A DNA stretch of 64,000 bases. It comes from an uncultured Gemmatimonadales bacterium (GTDB taxonomy: Bacteria; Gemmatimonadota; Gemmatimonadetes; JACCXV01; JAHWKZ01). Below are positions 55,204 through 63,583 of the stretch, piece after piece. The notes under the pieces were generated by a model that was given only the letters and a program-made list of their open reading frames with translations, made no database searches and was not told where the DNA came from. Made by a program: the position numbers and the translations under genes. Numbering within the stretch: the stretch's first letter is position 1; each line of letters opens with the position of its first letter. The stretch covers positions 180,452 to 244,451 of the forward strand of contig CAMYLR010000006.1 in the NCBI GenBank assembly GCA_947259315.1, given 5' to 3'.

Positions 55204-56385
55204 CTACCCCGCCGTCGCGGTCGGGGTCCGTTCAATGCCCGCCCACACGGACACCCGCTGGCGCGCCCAGGCGTCAGCTGCCATCAAGGCCTCGACCGAG
55301 CTCGCGTTCTCTACGTGGTGCTCGCTGAGAACGCGATCGCACAACGAGGCGATCTCTAGAAAACCGATCCGGTTCGCAAGGAATGCGTCGACCGCTACCT
55401 CGTTCGCCGCGTTCAAGACGGCCGGTGCTGTCCCGCCGGCCTCGCCCGCTGCTCGAGCCAGGCCCAGTGCGGGAAACCGCTTCTCATCAGGAGCTTCAAA
55501 TGTGAGTCCGCTCAACCGAGTGATGTCGGCTCGCCTCCCGGAAGGCACGTGATCGGGATACGTGAGCGCAGCTCGTATCGGGGACCGCATGTCGGGCTCA
55601 CTGAGCTCCGCGAAGAGCGCACCGTCCGGCCACTCCACCATCCCGTGCACGATCGACTGCGGGTGCACGACGACGTCGATCTCATCGTACCCGACGCCAA
55701 AAAAGTGATGCGCCTCGATGATCTCGAGACCTTTGTTAGCCAGCGTCGCTGAGTCGACGGTGATCTTGGGTCCCATCGACCAAGTCGGATGAGCAAGCGC
55801 GTCGAGCGCGTCGACTGCAGCGAGTTGTTCAGTCCCCATGCCTCGGAACGGACCCCCGCTCGCGGTGAGCACAATCCGCTGCGGCCGTTCCCCCGGACGA
55901 AGCGAAAGGAGCTGCCAGATCGCACTGTGCTCGCTGTCGACAGGCAACAACTGGTCTGGCTCCGCTGTGGCCATCACCAAGTCCCCGCCGACGACCAGCG
56001 ATTCCTTGTTTGCTAACGCTACTCGCTTACCAGCCTCAAGAGCCGCCAGTGTGGCCGGTAGCCCTGCTGCTCCCACAACGCCATTCAGCACAAAATCGGC
56101 GCAGTCCCAGGTCGCGAGCTCCGCCACTCCTTCGGAACCGGCAAGACACCGGACACCCGGACCGAACGCGGCGGCTTCGACTGCCTCGTTGTACGCCGTC
56201 AAGTCTGCGATCGCCACCGCTTGGGGTTGCACGTCAACGGCAATCGCGGCCAACTCGCGCCACTTCGTTTCGCACGACAGCCCGACGATATCGAACCGGT
56301 CATCGAGTTCAGCGATCACGTCGAGTGTGCTGGCACCGATCGAACCACTGGCGCCGAGAACGACTATCTGAGTTCGCTCGCTCAC
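55204..56385 (-). CDS. dxr: 1-deoxy-D-xylulose-5-phosphate reductoisomerase
   Basis: Converts DXP to MEP in the non-mevalonate isoprenoid pathway. 393 residues. NADPH-binding GASGSIG (11-17), the metal and substrate motif LPVDSEHSAIWQ (about 148-159), and the flexible-loop region HPTWSMGPKITVDSATLANKG (in part). The GTG start at 56385 overlaps the cdsA stop (GTGA). Products feed UppS and the polyprenyl synthase (26191-27204). Confidence 0.96.
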   Translation of the reverse strand: MSERTQIVVLGASGSIGASTLDVIAELDDRFDIVGLSCETKWRELAAIAVDVQPQAVAIADLTAYNEAVEAAAFGPGVRCLAGSEGVAELATWDCADFVLNGVVGAAGLPATLAALEAGKRVALANKESLVVGGDLVMATAEPDQLLPVDSEHSAIWQLLSLRPGERPQRIVLTASGGPFRGMGTEQLAAVDALDALAHPTWSMGPKITVDSATLANKGLEIIEAHHFFGVGYDEIDVVVHPQSIVHGMVEWPDGALFAELSEPDMRSPIRAALTYPDHVPSGRRADITRLSGLTFEAPDEKRFPALGLARAAGEAGGTAPAVLNAANEVAVDAFLANRIGFLEIASLCDRVLSEHHVENASSVEALMAADAWARQRVSVWAGIERTPTATAG

Positions 56386-57275
56386 AGCACCACCCCAACC
56401 AGGTAGTAGTAGAAAAGCGGTACGGTAATCAACACACCATCGAATCGATCAAGCACGCCACCGTGCCCCGGAACCATCTGCGAGGCGTCCTTGACACCTG
56501 CATCGCGCTTGAATGCCGATTCGATCAAGTCGCCGCACGGGGCAGCCACACCAACCAGAGCACCGATCACCAAACCGTGCCCGGGTCCAAGTGGTGGGAA
56601 CCACCGTTCGACCACACCCCCGACGACGACACCCGCGATGATCGTTGCGATCAGTGCGACCACAGCGCCCTCAACCGACTTGCCTGGACTGACCCTGGGT
56701 AGCAGGCGTCTCTTTCCCCACCGAAGCCCGGCAAAGTAGGCAACCGTGTCATTTGTCCACGTCAGCAGCAACGGCACCGCCAGTAGAATCGCTCCCAACC
56801 AGTACGGTGCCCCGGCGATCTCACGGCTGATCTCGCGGACCAAGACCTGGTGACCAAACAACAAGCCGGTGTAGAGCGAACCCAGTAGCGTGAAAGCCAC
56901 CGCCGCAATCGCCTCGTGACCCCGTGGGTCGAGCATCTGCGCCGTGGCCACACCGATCACGCCCGCGGTGAGCACGACGATCAACAACGCGGAGTCTCCT
57001 GGGGCGCGGTAAAAGAAGAGTGGGAATACCATTCCCAGCACGAGCCCAGGGGCGAGTCGGGCCCGATACGGCTTCTCTTCTGCCATACCAAAGAATTCGA
57101 TCCCGCCAGCCACCGTCAACACGATCACGGCGAGCAGGAACAGCTCTCGCCCAACGACCATAGTGAGCACAAACGCAGGCACCAAGACCGCTGCTGTAGC
57201 GAGTCGAAGACCCAGTTTGCGGTCCAATCGACGGCCGGTCGTAGTCGACTCGATCGGTGCACTCGCGGTCCTCAA
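56382..57275 (-). CDS. cdsA: Phosphatidate cytidylyltransferase
   Basis: Makes CDP-diacylglycerol, precursor of phospholipid head groups. 297 residues with 7 or 8 membrane spans and the C-terminal signature KRDAGVKD-PGHGGVLDRFDG (joined from about 258-284). The start is TTG at 57275, overlapping the uppS stop as TTGA; a long hydrophilic lead (about 25 residues) precedes the first span. Part of the uppS-cdsA-dxr-rseP unit. Confidence 0.93.
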   Translation of the reverse strand: MRTASAPIESTTTGRRLDRKLGLRLATAAVLVPAFVLTMVVGRELFLLAVIVLTVAGGIEFFGMAEEKPYRARLAPGLVLGMVFPLFFYRAPGDSALLIVVLTAGVIGVATAQMLDPRGHEAIAAVAFTLLGSLYTGLLFGHQVLVREISREIAGAPYWLGAILLAVPLLLTWTNDTVAYFAGLRWGKRRLLPRVSPGKSVEGAVVALIATIIAGVVVGGVVERWFPPLGPGHGLVIGALVGVAAPCGDLIESAFKRDAGVKDASQMVPGHGGVLDRFDGVLITVPLFYYYLVGVVL

Positions 57276-57997
57276 GTGAGGACCGTGCCAAACCGCCGTT
57301 CACGATTCTGGAACGCAATGATCGCATCCACGAACGCCTGGCGATCGAAGTCTGGCCACAGAACGTCCGTCACGTACAGTTCTGTGTAGGCGAGTTGCCA
57401 CAACAAGAAATTCGATATCCGAAGTTCGCCGCTAGTACGAATCAGCAAATCGGGATCCGGAAGATCCGGCTTGTAAAGGAGCGACTTGAACAACGTTTCG
57501 TCGACATCGTCCGGATCGAGATCTCCATCCGCCACCCGCTTTGCTATCTGTCGCGCCACCTCGACGATCTCCGCTCGCCCGCCGTAGGACAAGGCTAGAG
57601 TGACAATCAACTGATCGTTGTCAGCGGTTTGGGCGATCAGATTATCGAGTTCGGCCCGGGATGACGGGGACAATCGATCGAGTTCCCCTATGGCACAAAC
57701 CCTGATGCCCTTTTCGATCAGCTTCTTGCTCTCGGAACGGATGTAACGCTGAAGGAGCTTCATGAGCGCGTCGACCTCAGCCCGCGGACGCTTCCAATTC
57801 TCCTGTGAGAACGCATACAACGTCAGGTAGGGTATTTGAAGATCGGCTGCGGTCTCGATCACTTCGCGTACCGCTTTCATGCCCGCCTCGTGTCCAAAGA
57901 GACGTGGCTTGTGACGGCGTTCGGCCCAACGACCGTTGCCATCCATGATGATCGCCACGTGGCGCGGCAGATCCTCTTGCGCCAACAGGTGGCTCAC
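57272..57997 (-). CDS. uppS: Undecaprenyl diphosphate synthase
   Basis: cis-Prenyltransferase that makes the C55 lipid carrier for cell-wall precursors. 241 residues. Catalytic Asp in IIMDGNGRWA (D19), then GHEAGMKAVREV, LTLYAFSQENWKRP and the C-terminal RTSGELRISNFLLWQLAYTE. The GTG start at 57997 overlaps the frr stop (GTGA). It uses isoprenoid units made through Dxr in the same unit. Confidence 0.96.
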   Translation of the reverse strand: MSHLLAQEDLPRHVAIIMDGNGRWAERRHKPRLFGHEAGMKAVREVIETAADLQIPYLTLYAFSQENWKRPRAEVDALMKLLQRYIRSESKKLIEKGIRVCAIGELDRLSPSSRAELDNLIAQTADNDQLIVTLALSYGGRAEIVEVARQIAKRVADGDLDPDDVDETLFKSLLYKPDLPDPDLLIRTSGELRISNFLLWQLAYTELYVTDVLWPDFDRQAFVDAIIAFQNRERRFGTVLT

Positions 57998-58551
57998 ACT
58001 TCCATGACCTCCTTTTCCTTTCGTTCCAGCATCTCGTCGATAGTCTTGATATGCTGATCGGTGAGGTCCTGCACCTGCTTGAGTTGACGGTGCATCTCAT
58101 CCTCGCTCATATCCCCCGCTTTTTGTGACACATGAATCTTCTTGTTGGCGTCGTGACGTATGTTACGCACGGCGACACGACCCTCCTCGGCGATCTTATG
58201 CGTCACCCGGACCAAGTCCTTGCGTCGTTCTTCCGTGAGCGGCGGTATCGGCAGTCGAATCACTTTGCCATCATTGGCTGGTGTCAGACCCAGATCGCTT
58301 GCGAGCAAGGCCTTTTCGATCGCCGGCATCTGTGTCGGGTCAAAAGGCGAGATCACCAGTAAGCGCGGTTCGGGAGCCGTTACGGACGCCAACTGATTCA
58401 GCGGCATCTGCTGTCCGTAGGCATCCACTTTAACGAGGTCCAGCAAACTCGGCGCCGCTTTACCAGTGCGCACCATTGCCAACTCGTTTCGGATCGCCTG
58501 CACGGATTTGTCCATGTGGGTGCTGACGTCTTTGATCTCCGTTTTGTCCAT
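57994..58551 (-). CDS. frr: Ribosome recycling factor
   Basis: Works with EF-G to split ribosomes after termination. 185 residues, the normal size; three-helix bundle (long helices at both ends) and small beta domain, with IRTGK-like VRTGKAAPSLLD and a VRNIRHDANKKI-type region near 135-146. Two bases separate it from pyrH. Confidence 0.96.
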   Translation of the reverse strand: MDKTEIKDVSTHMDKSVQAIRNELAMVRTGKAAPSLLDLVKVDAYGQQMPLNQLASVTAPEPRLLVISPFDPTQMPAIEKALLASDLGLTPANDGKVIRLPIPPLTEERRKDLVRVTHKIAEEGRVAVRNIRHDANKKIHVSQKAGDMSEDEMHRQLKQVQDLTDQHIKTIDEMLERKEKEVMEV

Positions 58552-58553
58552 AA

Positions 58554-59273
58554 CTATCCCTCGACGATCGAACCAACGCGTTCGCCCGCCAGGATACCCT
58601 GTACGGCGCCGGCGCGATGGATGTTAAACACTAGGATTGGCAAGTTGTTCTCCCTGGCCATTGTGACCGCGGTGCTGTCCATGACACGCAAGTCTTGTTC
58701 GAGAACGTCGCGGTACGAAATCTGCTCGATAAACTCAGCGTCTGACTCTTCCCGTGGGTCAGCCGTATAGATGCCATCGACCTTGGTGGCTTTGAGAATC
58801 GCCTCGGCCCCGATCTCGATGGCCCGCAGAACTGCCGTTGTATCCGTGCTGAAGTAGGGGTTACCGGTCCCACCGGCCAACAGGATCACCCGGCCGCGTT
58901 CCAGGTGTCGCATGGCGCGGCGGCGGATGTACGGCTCGGCCACTTGGTCCATTCGGATCGCCGTCAACAGTCGAGTCTCCAACCCTCTGCGCTCTAGCTG
59001 ATCTTGAAGCGCCATAGCGTTGATTACCGTTGACAGCATTCCCATGTAATCGGCAGCAACGCGGTCGGTGCCCTGCTCGCTTGCGGTCGCTCCGCGGAGG
59101 ATGTTTCCGCCGCCAACCACCAACCCTAGCTCAACGCCTGTCCCGCAGATCGCCAGAATCTCATCGCTCAACGCCTCGAGGACAGGCGGGTTGATCCCAA
59201 ACCCGCGCTCGCCGGCTAACACCTCGCCTGAGAGTTTTAGAACGATCCGTCGATAGCGTAGAGGTGGGCTCAC
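58554..59273 (-). CDS. pyrH: UMP kinase
   Basis: Phosphorylates UMP to UDP, and is regulated by GTP and UTP. 239 residues of the amino-acid-kinase fold. LKLSGEVLAG (about 13-22) binds phosphate, GGGNILRG (about 53-60) and DSTAVTMARENNLPILVF-like nucleotide site near 200-217 are present. It stands in the conserved tsf-pyrH-frr order. Confidence 0.96.
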   Translation of the reverse strand: MSPPLRYRRIVLKLSGEVLAGERGFGINPPVLEALSDEILAICGTGVELGLVVGGGNILRGATASEQGTDRVAADYMGMLSTVINAMALQDQLERRGLETRLLTAIRMDQVAEPYIRRRAMRHLERGRVILLAGGTGNPYFSTDTTAVLRAIEIGAEAILKATKVDGIYTADPREESDAEFIEQISYRDVLEQDLRVMDSTAVTMARENNLPILVFNIHRAGAVQGILAGERVGSIVEG

Positions 59274-59285
59274 CGTAACGTGCGC

Positions 59286-59882
59286 CTAGACGCCGATCTC
59301 GTAACGTGTGAACCGTCGCACAACGATGTTCTCTCCGAGTCGCTGAATCGCTTCCGTGATGACATCCGACACCTTCTGATCCGGGTCCTTGACGAAAGCC
59401 TGTTCGAGCAAGCAGATCTCGGCATACCACTTCTCAAGCCGGCCAGTCGCGATTTTCTCAACGATATCGGCCGGCTTACCCGATTCCTCCGCCTGTTGAC
59501 GGTAAATCGCCGCCTCACGCTCGACCACTTCAGGATCGAGCCCTTCGCGGTCCACAGCCAGCGGCCTCGCAGCCGCAACTTGCATCGCCAACGACCGCAC
59601 CAGCGCCTGAAAGTCATCGGTCTTGGCCACAAAATCGGTTTCGCAATTCACCTCGATCAGCACACCGATCTTGCCACCCAGGTGGACATACGACCCGACC
59701 AACCCTTCATCGGCCGTTCGCGCCGCCTTGGTGGCCGCCTTCGCCTGCCCACGAGTCCGCAATAAATCGATCGCCCGCTCCAAGTCGCCCCCGGCTTCTT
59801 GGAGCGCCTTCTTGCAATCCATCATCCCGACCCCGGTTCGATGCCGGAGTTCCTGAACCTGCGACGCGGTAACAGTTGCCAT
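59286..59882 (-). CDS. tsf: Elongation factor Ts
   Basis: Nucleotide exchange factor for EF-Tu. 198 residues, the short form; VQELRHRTGVGMMDCKKAL (about 9-27) is the N-terminal EF-Tu-binding domain and NCETDFVAKTDDF (about 79-91) the core motif. The ATG at 59882 has GAGG 5 bases upstream; the frame reaches 59888 without a better start. It follows rpsB by 18 bases. Confidence 0.96.
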   Translation of the reverse strand: MATVTASQVQELRHRTGVGMMDCKKALQEAGGDLERAIDLLRTRGQAKAATKAARTADEGLVGSYVHLGGKIGVLIEVNCETDFVAKTDDFQALVRSLAMQVAAARPLAVDREGLDPEVVEREAAIYRQQAEESGKPADIVEKIATGRLEKWYAEICLLEQAFVKDPDQKVSDVITEAIQRLGENIVVRRFTRYEIGV

Positions 59883-59900
59883 AATCACCTCTTCGTATGT

Positions 59901-60734
59901 TTATTCACTCGCCGACGGGATGTTCTCGCCCTCGACTGGTAGTCGCGCCCGCGGGCGCGCTGGATGCTTGATCGGTGGTGGCGTCGCAGGCTCCTCCTTT
60001 TTCTCCGGTGGAGCCTCCGCCTGCTGCTCGACCTCCTCCTCCTTGACCAGTCGCTGTTGAGCATCGATGATCGCGTCAGCAATCTGTCCGGTGATGAGTC
60101 GAACCGATTTGATCGCGTCGTCATTCCCAGCGATTGGGATCGTAACCTGATCCGGATCGGCGTTCGTATCGACGATTGCCATCAGCGGCAGACCGAGCTT
60201 ATTGGCTTCGTTCACCGCGATACGCTCCTTCTTCGCATCGACGACGAACACCGCTCCCGGCAGCTCTTCCATATCCGCGATCCCGCCCAAGTTACGGTAC
60301 AGCTTATCGTATTCGCGCTCGATTGAAATGACTTCCTTCTTCGGCAAGAGATCGAACGTACCGTCCTCCCGCTGCCGCTCGATGTCCTTTAACCGTTTCA
60401 GGTTCTTCTTAATCGTCCGGAAGTTCGTCAGGGTTCCTCCAAGCCAACGGTTGGTCACATAGAATTGCCCGCTTCGCTCAGCTTCTTCCCGTACGATGTG
60501 TTTCAACTGACGCTTGGTACAGACAAACAAGATCTTCTTACCCTGTCCAACCAGTTCCGTCGAAAGCTCTTTGGCACGATTGAGCTGCCGCAGGGTCTTG
60601 TTGAGATCAATGATGTAGATGCCATTTCGTTCGGCGAAGATGAATTTTCTCATCTTGGGGTTCCAACGACGCGTCTGGTGGCCGAAGTGAACCCCCGCCT
60701 CGAGTAGCACACGCAACTCTGTGGGGACCGCCAT
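59901..60734 (-). CDS. rpsB: Ribosomal protein S2
   Basis: Small-subunit protein. 277 residues: the standard core (ELLEAGVHFGHQTRRWNPKMR near the start, in part; NRWLGGTLTNF; PDQVTIPIAGNDDAI near 195-209) plus a Glu/Ala/Pro-rich C-terminal tail of about 40 residues. The tail is long but common in GC-rich lineages. AGGAGG lies 12 bases before the ATG at 60734. A structured leader lies upstream. Confidence 0.97.
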   Translation of the reverse strand: MAVPTELRVLLEAGVHFGHQTRRWNPKMRKFIFAERNGIYIIDLNKTLRQLNRAKELSTELVGQGKKILFVCTKRQLKHIVREEAERSGQFYVTNRWLGGTLTNFRTIKKNLKRLKDIERQREDGTFDLLPKKEVISIEREYDKLYRNLGGIADMEELPGAVFVVDAKKERIAVNEANKLGLPLMAIVDTNADPDQVTIPIAGNDDAIKSVRLITGQIADAIIDAQQRLVKEEEVEQQAEAPPEKKEEPATPPPIKHPARPRARLPVEGENIPSASE

Positions 60735-60783
60735 GGGTGGGTATGCCTCCTGTTCGGGTTATCCCTCCACCGGGTTCATCAGA

Positions 60784-60820
60784 GTCCGCCTATCCGGCTG
60801 CCGCCGAACACCCCGCGGAC
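60784..60820 (-). promoter_or_regulatory. Compound hairpin in the rpsB leader
   Basis: The 177-base gap between rpsI and rpsB holds a two-level hairpin on the minus strand: outer arms GTCCGC/GCGGAC (60815-60820 and 60784-60789) enclose TTCGGC/GCCGGA (60803-60808 and 60793-60798) with loop GGCA. It ends about 50 bases before the rpsB ATG. S2 leaders in several phyla bind S2 and repress their own operon, so an autoregulatory role is plausible. Fold done by eye; no known S2-leader consensus was matched. Confidence 0.45.
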
Positions 60821-60911
60821 CCCTCGTCCGGTGTGTGGTTTTTGTACGCCATTCCTCAAACCGTGCAGACGCGTTCCTGTTACGGCGAGAAAACCCGCCG
60901 CTCCCGCGCAA

Positions 60912-61301
60912 CTACCGCTTTGAGAACTGGAACCGTTTCCGCGCCTTCGGGCGGCCGTACTTCTTCCGCTCCACCATGCGCGGATCTCGCGTCAACAATC
61001 CCGCCGCTTTCAGCGGACCTCTCAGTTCTTCATCTGAGACTACGAGCGCGCGAGCAAGACCCAACTGGATCGCCTCGGCCTGACCCGTCGGCCCACCACC
61101 GCGAACGTTGACCACGATATCGAAACTGTCCTCTGCCTTACCGACCTCGAGCGGCTGGCGGCAGCGTTGTGCGTGCAGTGGCCGCGGGAAGTACGTATCG
61201 AGAGTTCGCCCGTTGATTTGCCACCCGCCCTTACCGGGTCGCAGATAAACGCGCGCCACGGCTGTCTTCCTTCGACCTACACCAACTGATTGCTTCACCA
61301 T
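60912..61301 (-). CDS. rpsI: Ribosomal protein S9
   Basis: 129 residues. [14 protein letters not shown] (about 6-19), the [19 protein letters not shown] block and the basic [16 protein letters not shown] tail are all typical. The tail reaches the P-site tRNA. rplM ends 3 bases before it, as in most bacteria. Confidence 0.97.
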   Translation of the reverse strand: MVKQSVGVGRRKTAVARVYLRPGKGGWQINGRTLDTYFPRPLHAQRCRQPLEVGKAEDSFDIVVNVRGGGPTGQAEAIQLGLARALVVSDEELRGPLKAAGLLTRDPRMVERKKYGRPKARKRFQFSKR

Positions 61302-61304
61302 CTG

Positions 61305-61769
61305 TTATCCGCCTGTGATCTGCGTCTGTGGCGGCCACTTATCGAGGTCAATAGCCACCGGTTGCTGAGCTGCATGTTGATGGCCCGAACCGGCGTACAC
61401 GCGCAGCTTCTTATACATCGCCCGCCCAAGTTTGCCCTTTGGCAACATCCCCCGGACAGCGTCCTCGATCACACGTTCCGGGTGCCTTCTCAGGACCCGC
61501 CTGATCGGTTCTTCCTTGAGCCCTCCCGGGTATCCGGAATGGTGATAATACATCTTCTGGTCCATCTTTCGACCGGTCAGCGCGACCTTCTCGGCGTTGA
61601 TGACCACGACGTGGTCACCGGTGTCGAGGTGTGGCGTGTATATCGGCTTGTGCTTGCCGCGGAGGATCTGCGCCACCCGGCTCGCGAGCCGGCCGAGCGT
61701 CTGATCCTCGGCGTCTACCAAGTACCATCGCCTGGTAATCTGATCAGGTGTTACGACGTGTGTGCTCAT
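61305..61769 (-). CDS. rplM: Ribosomal protein L13
   Basis: 154 residues from the ATG at 61769 (GGAG 6 bases upstream); a longer frame to 61817 has no support. Motif [19 protein letters not shown] (about 24-42), [14 protein letters not shown] and the [20 protein letters not shown] block are standard. Begins the rplM-rpsI-rpsB-tsf block; a promoter lies about 70 bases upstream. Confidence 0.97.
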   Translation of the reverse strand: MSTHVVTPDQITRRWYLVDAEDQTLGRLASRVAQILRGKHKPIYTPHLDTGDHVVVINAEKVALTGRKMDQKMYYHHSGYPGGLKEEPIRRVLRRHPERVIEDAVRGMLPKGKLGRAMYKKLRVYAGSGHQHAAQQPVAIDLDKWPPQTQITGG

Positions 61770-61833
61770 GGCTTCTCCAACCCCCGCTGGAGATCCGTTG
61801 GGGGAGCGCGAATGCATATGAATACAGCTTATT

Positions 61834-61862
61834 AACTTACAGAACTCCTACTATTCAGTCAA
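61834..61862 (-). promoter_or_regulatory. Candidate promoter of rplM-rpsI
   Basis: TTGACT (61857-61862) and TAAGTT (61834-61839) with a 17-base spacer, the -35 overlapping the mtnA stop codon. The A+T-rich run behind it (TTAATAAGC, TATTCAT) is unusual for this genome and offers alternative -10 elements. The ATG of rplM is about 65 bases downstream. Confidence 0.5.
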
Positions 61863-62896
61863 GATCGGAGCGCGTTCAGTGACGTCTCGTAAGGCGGCTC
61901 CAGAAACCCTGCATCGGTGAAGAAGCCGGCCACGTACCTGGCAGGCGTCACATCGAACGCCGGGCTGTAGACCTTGACCCCGGCGGGTGCCGTCGTGGGA
62001 CCAAACCCGTGCGTCACCTCCTCGGAGGCCCGCTCTTCGATCGGAATCCCCGCGCCCGTAGGGGTATCGAAGTCAAACGTCGTTCTCGGCGCCGCCACGT
62101 AGAAAGGAATCCCATGCTCCTTCGCCAGGATCGCCACGCCGTAGGTGCCGATCTTGTTGGCCGTGTCACCGTTCGCGGCGATCCGATCGGCGCCAACGAT
62201 CACCATATCGACATCACCCTTAGCCATCGTCGCCGCCGTCATATCATCGCAGATCAGCGTCACGTCGACTCCGCTCTCCATCAACTCCCAGGTCGTAAGC
62301 CGACTGCCCTGCAGAAGCGGGCGTGTCTCATCGGCGAATACCCGGACGTTCTTCCCTTGCTCGTGCGCGACGTAGGCACACGCCAGCGCAGTACCGTATC
62401 CCGAGGTCGCGAGACCACCAGCGTTGCAGTGCGTCAGAATGCCCGCGTTCTCGAGGATCACCTGCTGCGCAGACTCACCGATCTTGCGACACATCTCGCG
62501 ATCCTCATCCAGAATCTCGAGCGCCTCTTGCTCGAGTCGCTCCCACAAGGCTTGCGTCGCCATTTCGCGGTGCTGATCGGCCACTTGACGCATCCGGTCG
62601 ATCGCCCACTTCAGATTGACCGCCGTGGGACGCGCGACCTCCAAAGCGCCGGCGTACTCGTCAAATCGTTCGCGAAACGTGTTTGGAGGATCATCCCGAT
62701 GTGGTGTCAACGCGGCGACTAACCCTAACGCCCCGGCGATCCCGAGCGCCGGCGCACCTCGGATTCTCAAGCTCTGTATCGCCTCGACCATCTCGGGAAC
62801 GGTCCGGATCTCGATCTCGACCTTCGCCCCGGGCAAGAGGGTTTGGTCGATCATCCGGACGTGGCTTCCCTCCCAGGCGATTGTCTCCACCGGCAT
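61859..62896 (-). CDS. mtnA: Methylthioribose-1-phosphate isomerase
   Basis: Turns methylthioribose-1-phosphate into methylthioribulose-1-phosphate in methionine salvage. 345 residues of the eIF2B-like fold. RGAPALGIAGALGL (about 46-59), catalytic Cys in LTHCNAGGLATSGYG (C157) and catalytic Asp in VGADRIAANGD (D237). No other mtn gene is near. It could instead act on 5-deoxyribose-1-phosphate, but the two activities overlap in this family. ATG at 62896. Confidence 0.93.
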   Translation of the reverse strand: MPVETIAWEGSHVRMIDQTLLPGAKVEIEIRTVPEMVEAIQSLRIRGAPALGIAGALGLVAALTPHRDDPPNTFRERFDEYAGALEVARPTAVNLKWAIDRMRQVADQHREMATQALWERLEQEALEILDEDREMCRKIGESAQQVILENAGILTHCNAGGLATSGYGTALACAYVAHEQGKNVRVFADETRPLLQGSRLTTWELMESGVDVTLICDDMTAATMAKGDVDMVIVGADRIAANGDTANKIGTYGVAILAKEHGIPFYVAAPRTTFDFDTPTGAGIPIEERASEEVTHGFGPTTAPAGVKVYSPAFDVTPARYVAGFFTDAGFLEPPYETSLNALRS

Positions 62897-62923
62897 GATT
62901 CGCTTCCTGGATTGAAGAAAAGA

Positions 62924-63583
62924 TCAGCGTGAGCGGGTGGGCGCGCCTACTGGGCGCAACAACCCGGGCGCTCGGTACTCCCAGCCGGCCTCCTCGAGGA
63001 GGTCCAAAAACCGGGCCACCGGTAGCCCCATCACATTAAAGTAGCAACCGTTTACTCGCCTCACCAGCGCAGCTCCGAACCCCTGGATCCCGTAAGCGCC
63101 GGCCTTGTCCAATGGCTCACCGGTGGCGACATAGTCCGCGATTTCCGCGTCGTCGAGGTCCCGAAACTCAACCTGGGTGATTTCTACACCGCTTACGGAT
63201 TCGCCTGATGGCACCACCACCGCGACGCCCGTGCATACTGCATGATCCCGGCATGCTAGACGAGCCAGCATGGCTCGCGCATCGTCTGCATCCACCGGCT
63301 TCTCGAGCACGACACCTTCGAGAATAACGACCGTGTCCGCGGCGATGACCAGCGCGTCCGGCCGGGTCGCTGCAACCTGGTCACGCTTGGCGCATGCGGT
63401 GTGCTCGGCAAACGCCACCGGGTCTTGACCGAGCCGCCACGGCCGCTCGACCCCCGGCGCCGCTGCCACGACCTCGAACTGGAAGCCGAGCGTGTTCAGG
63501 ATTTGCTTGCGCCGCGGACTGGACGAAGCCAAGACCAATGGGGGCACGGCGAATCGGTTCTTTTCCGTCAACGCTCCAGCCAC
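62924..63583 (-). CDS. maf: Maf-type nucleotide pyrophosphatase
   Basis: Hydrolyses dTTP, UTP or modified NTPs, and is linked to septum control in some bacteria. 219 residues. LVLASSSPRRKQIL (about 17-30) is the Maf signature; VIAADTVVILEG and KAGAYGIQGFGA near 170-181 fit. The N-terminus is uncertain: GTG at 63583 or TTG at 63571, the second giving a TTGA overlap with the dtd stop. The YhdE (dTTP/UTP) and YceF (m7GTP) subgroups cannot be separated with certainty. Confidence 0.93.
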   Translation of the reverse strand: MAGALTEKNRFAVPPLVLASSSPRRKQILNTLGFQFEVVAAAPGVERPWRLGQDPVAFAEHTACAKRDQVAATRPDALVIAADTVVILEGVVLEKPVDADDARAMLARLACRDHAVCTGVAVVVPSGESVSGVEITQVEFRDLDDAEIADYVATGEPLDKAGAYGIQGFGAALVRRVNGCYFNVMGLPVARFLDLLEEAGWEYRAPGLLRPVGAPTRSR

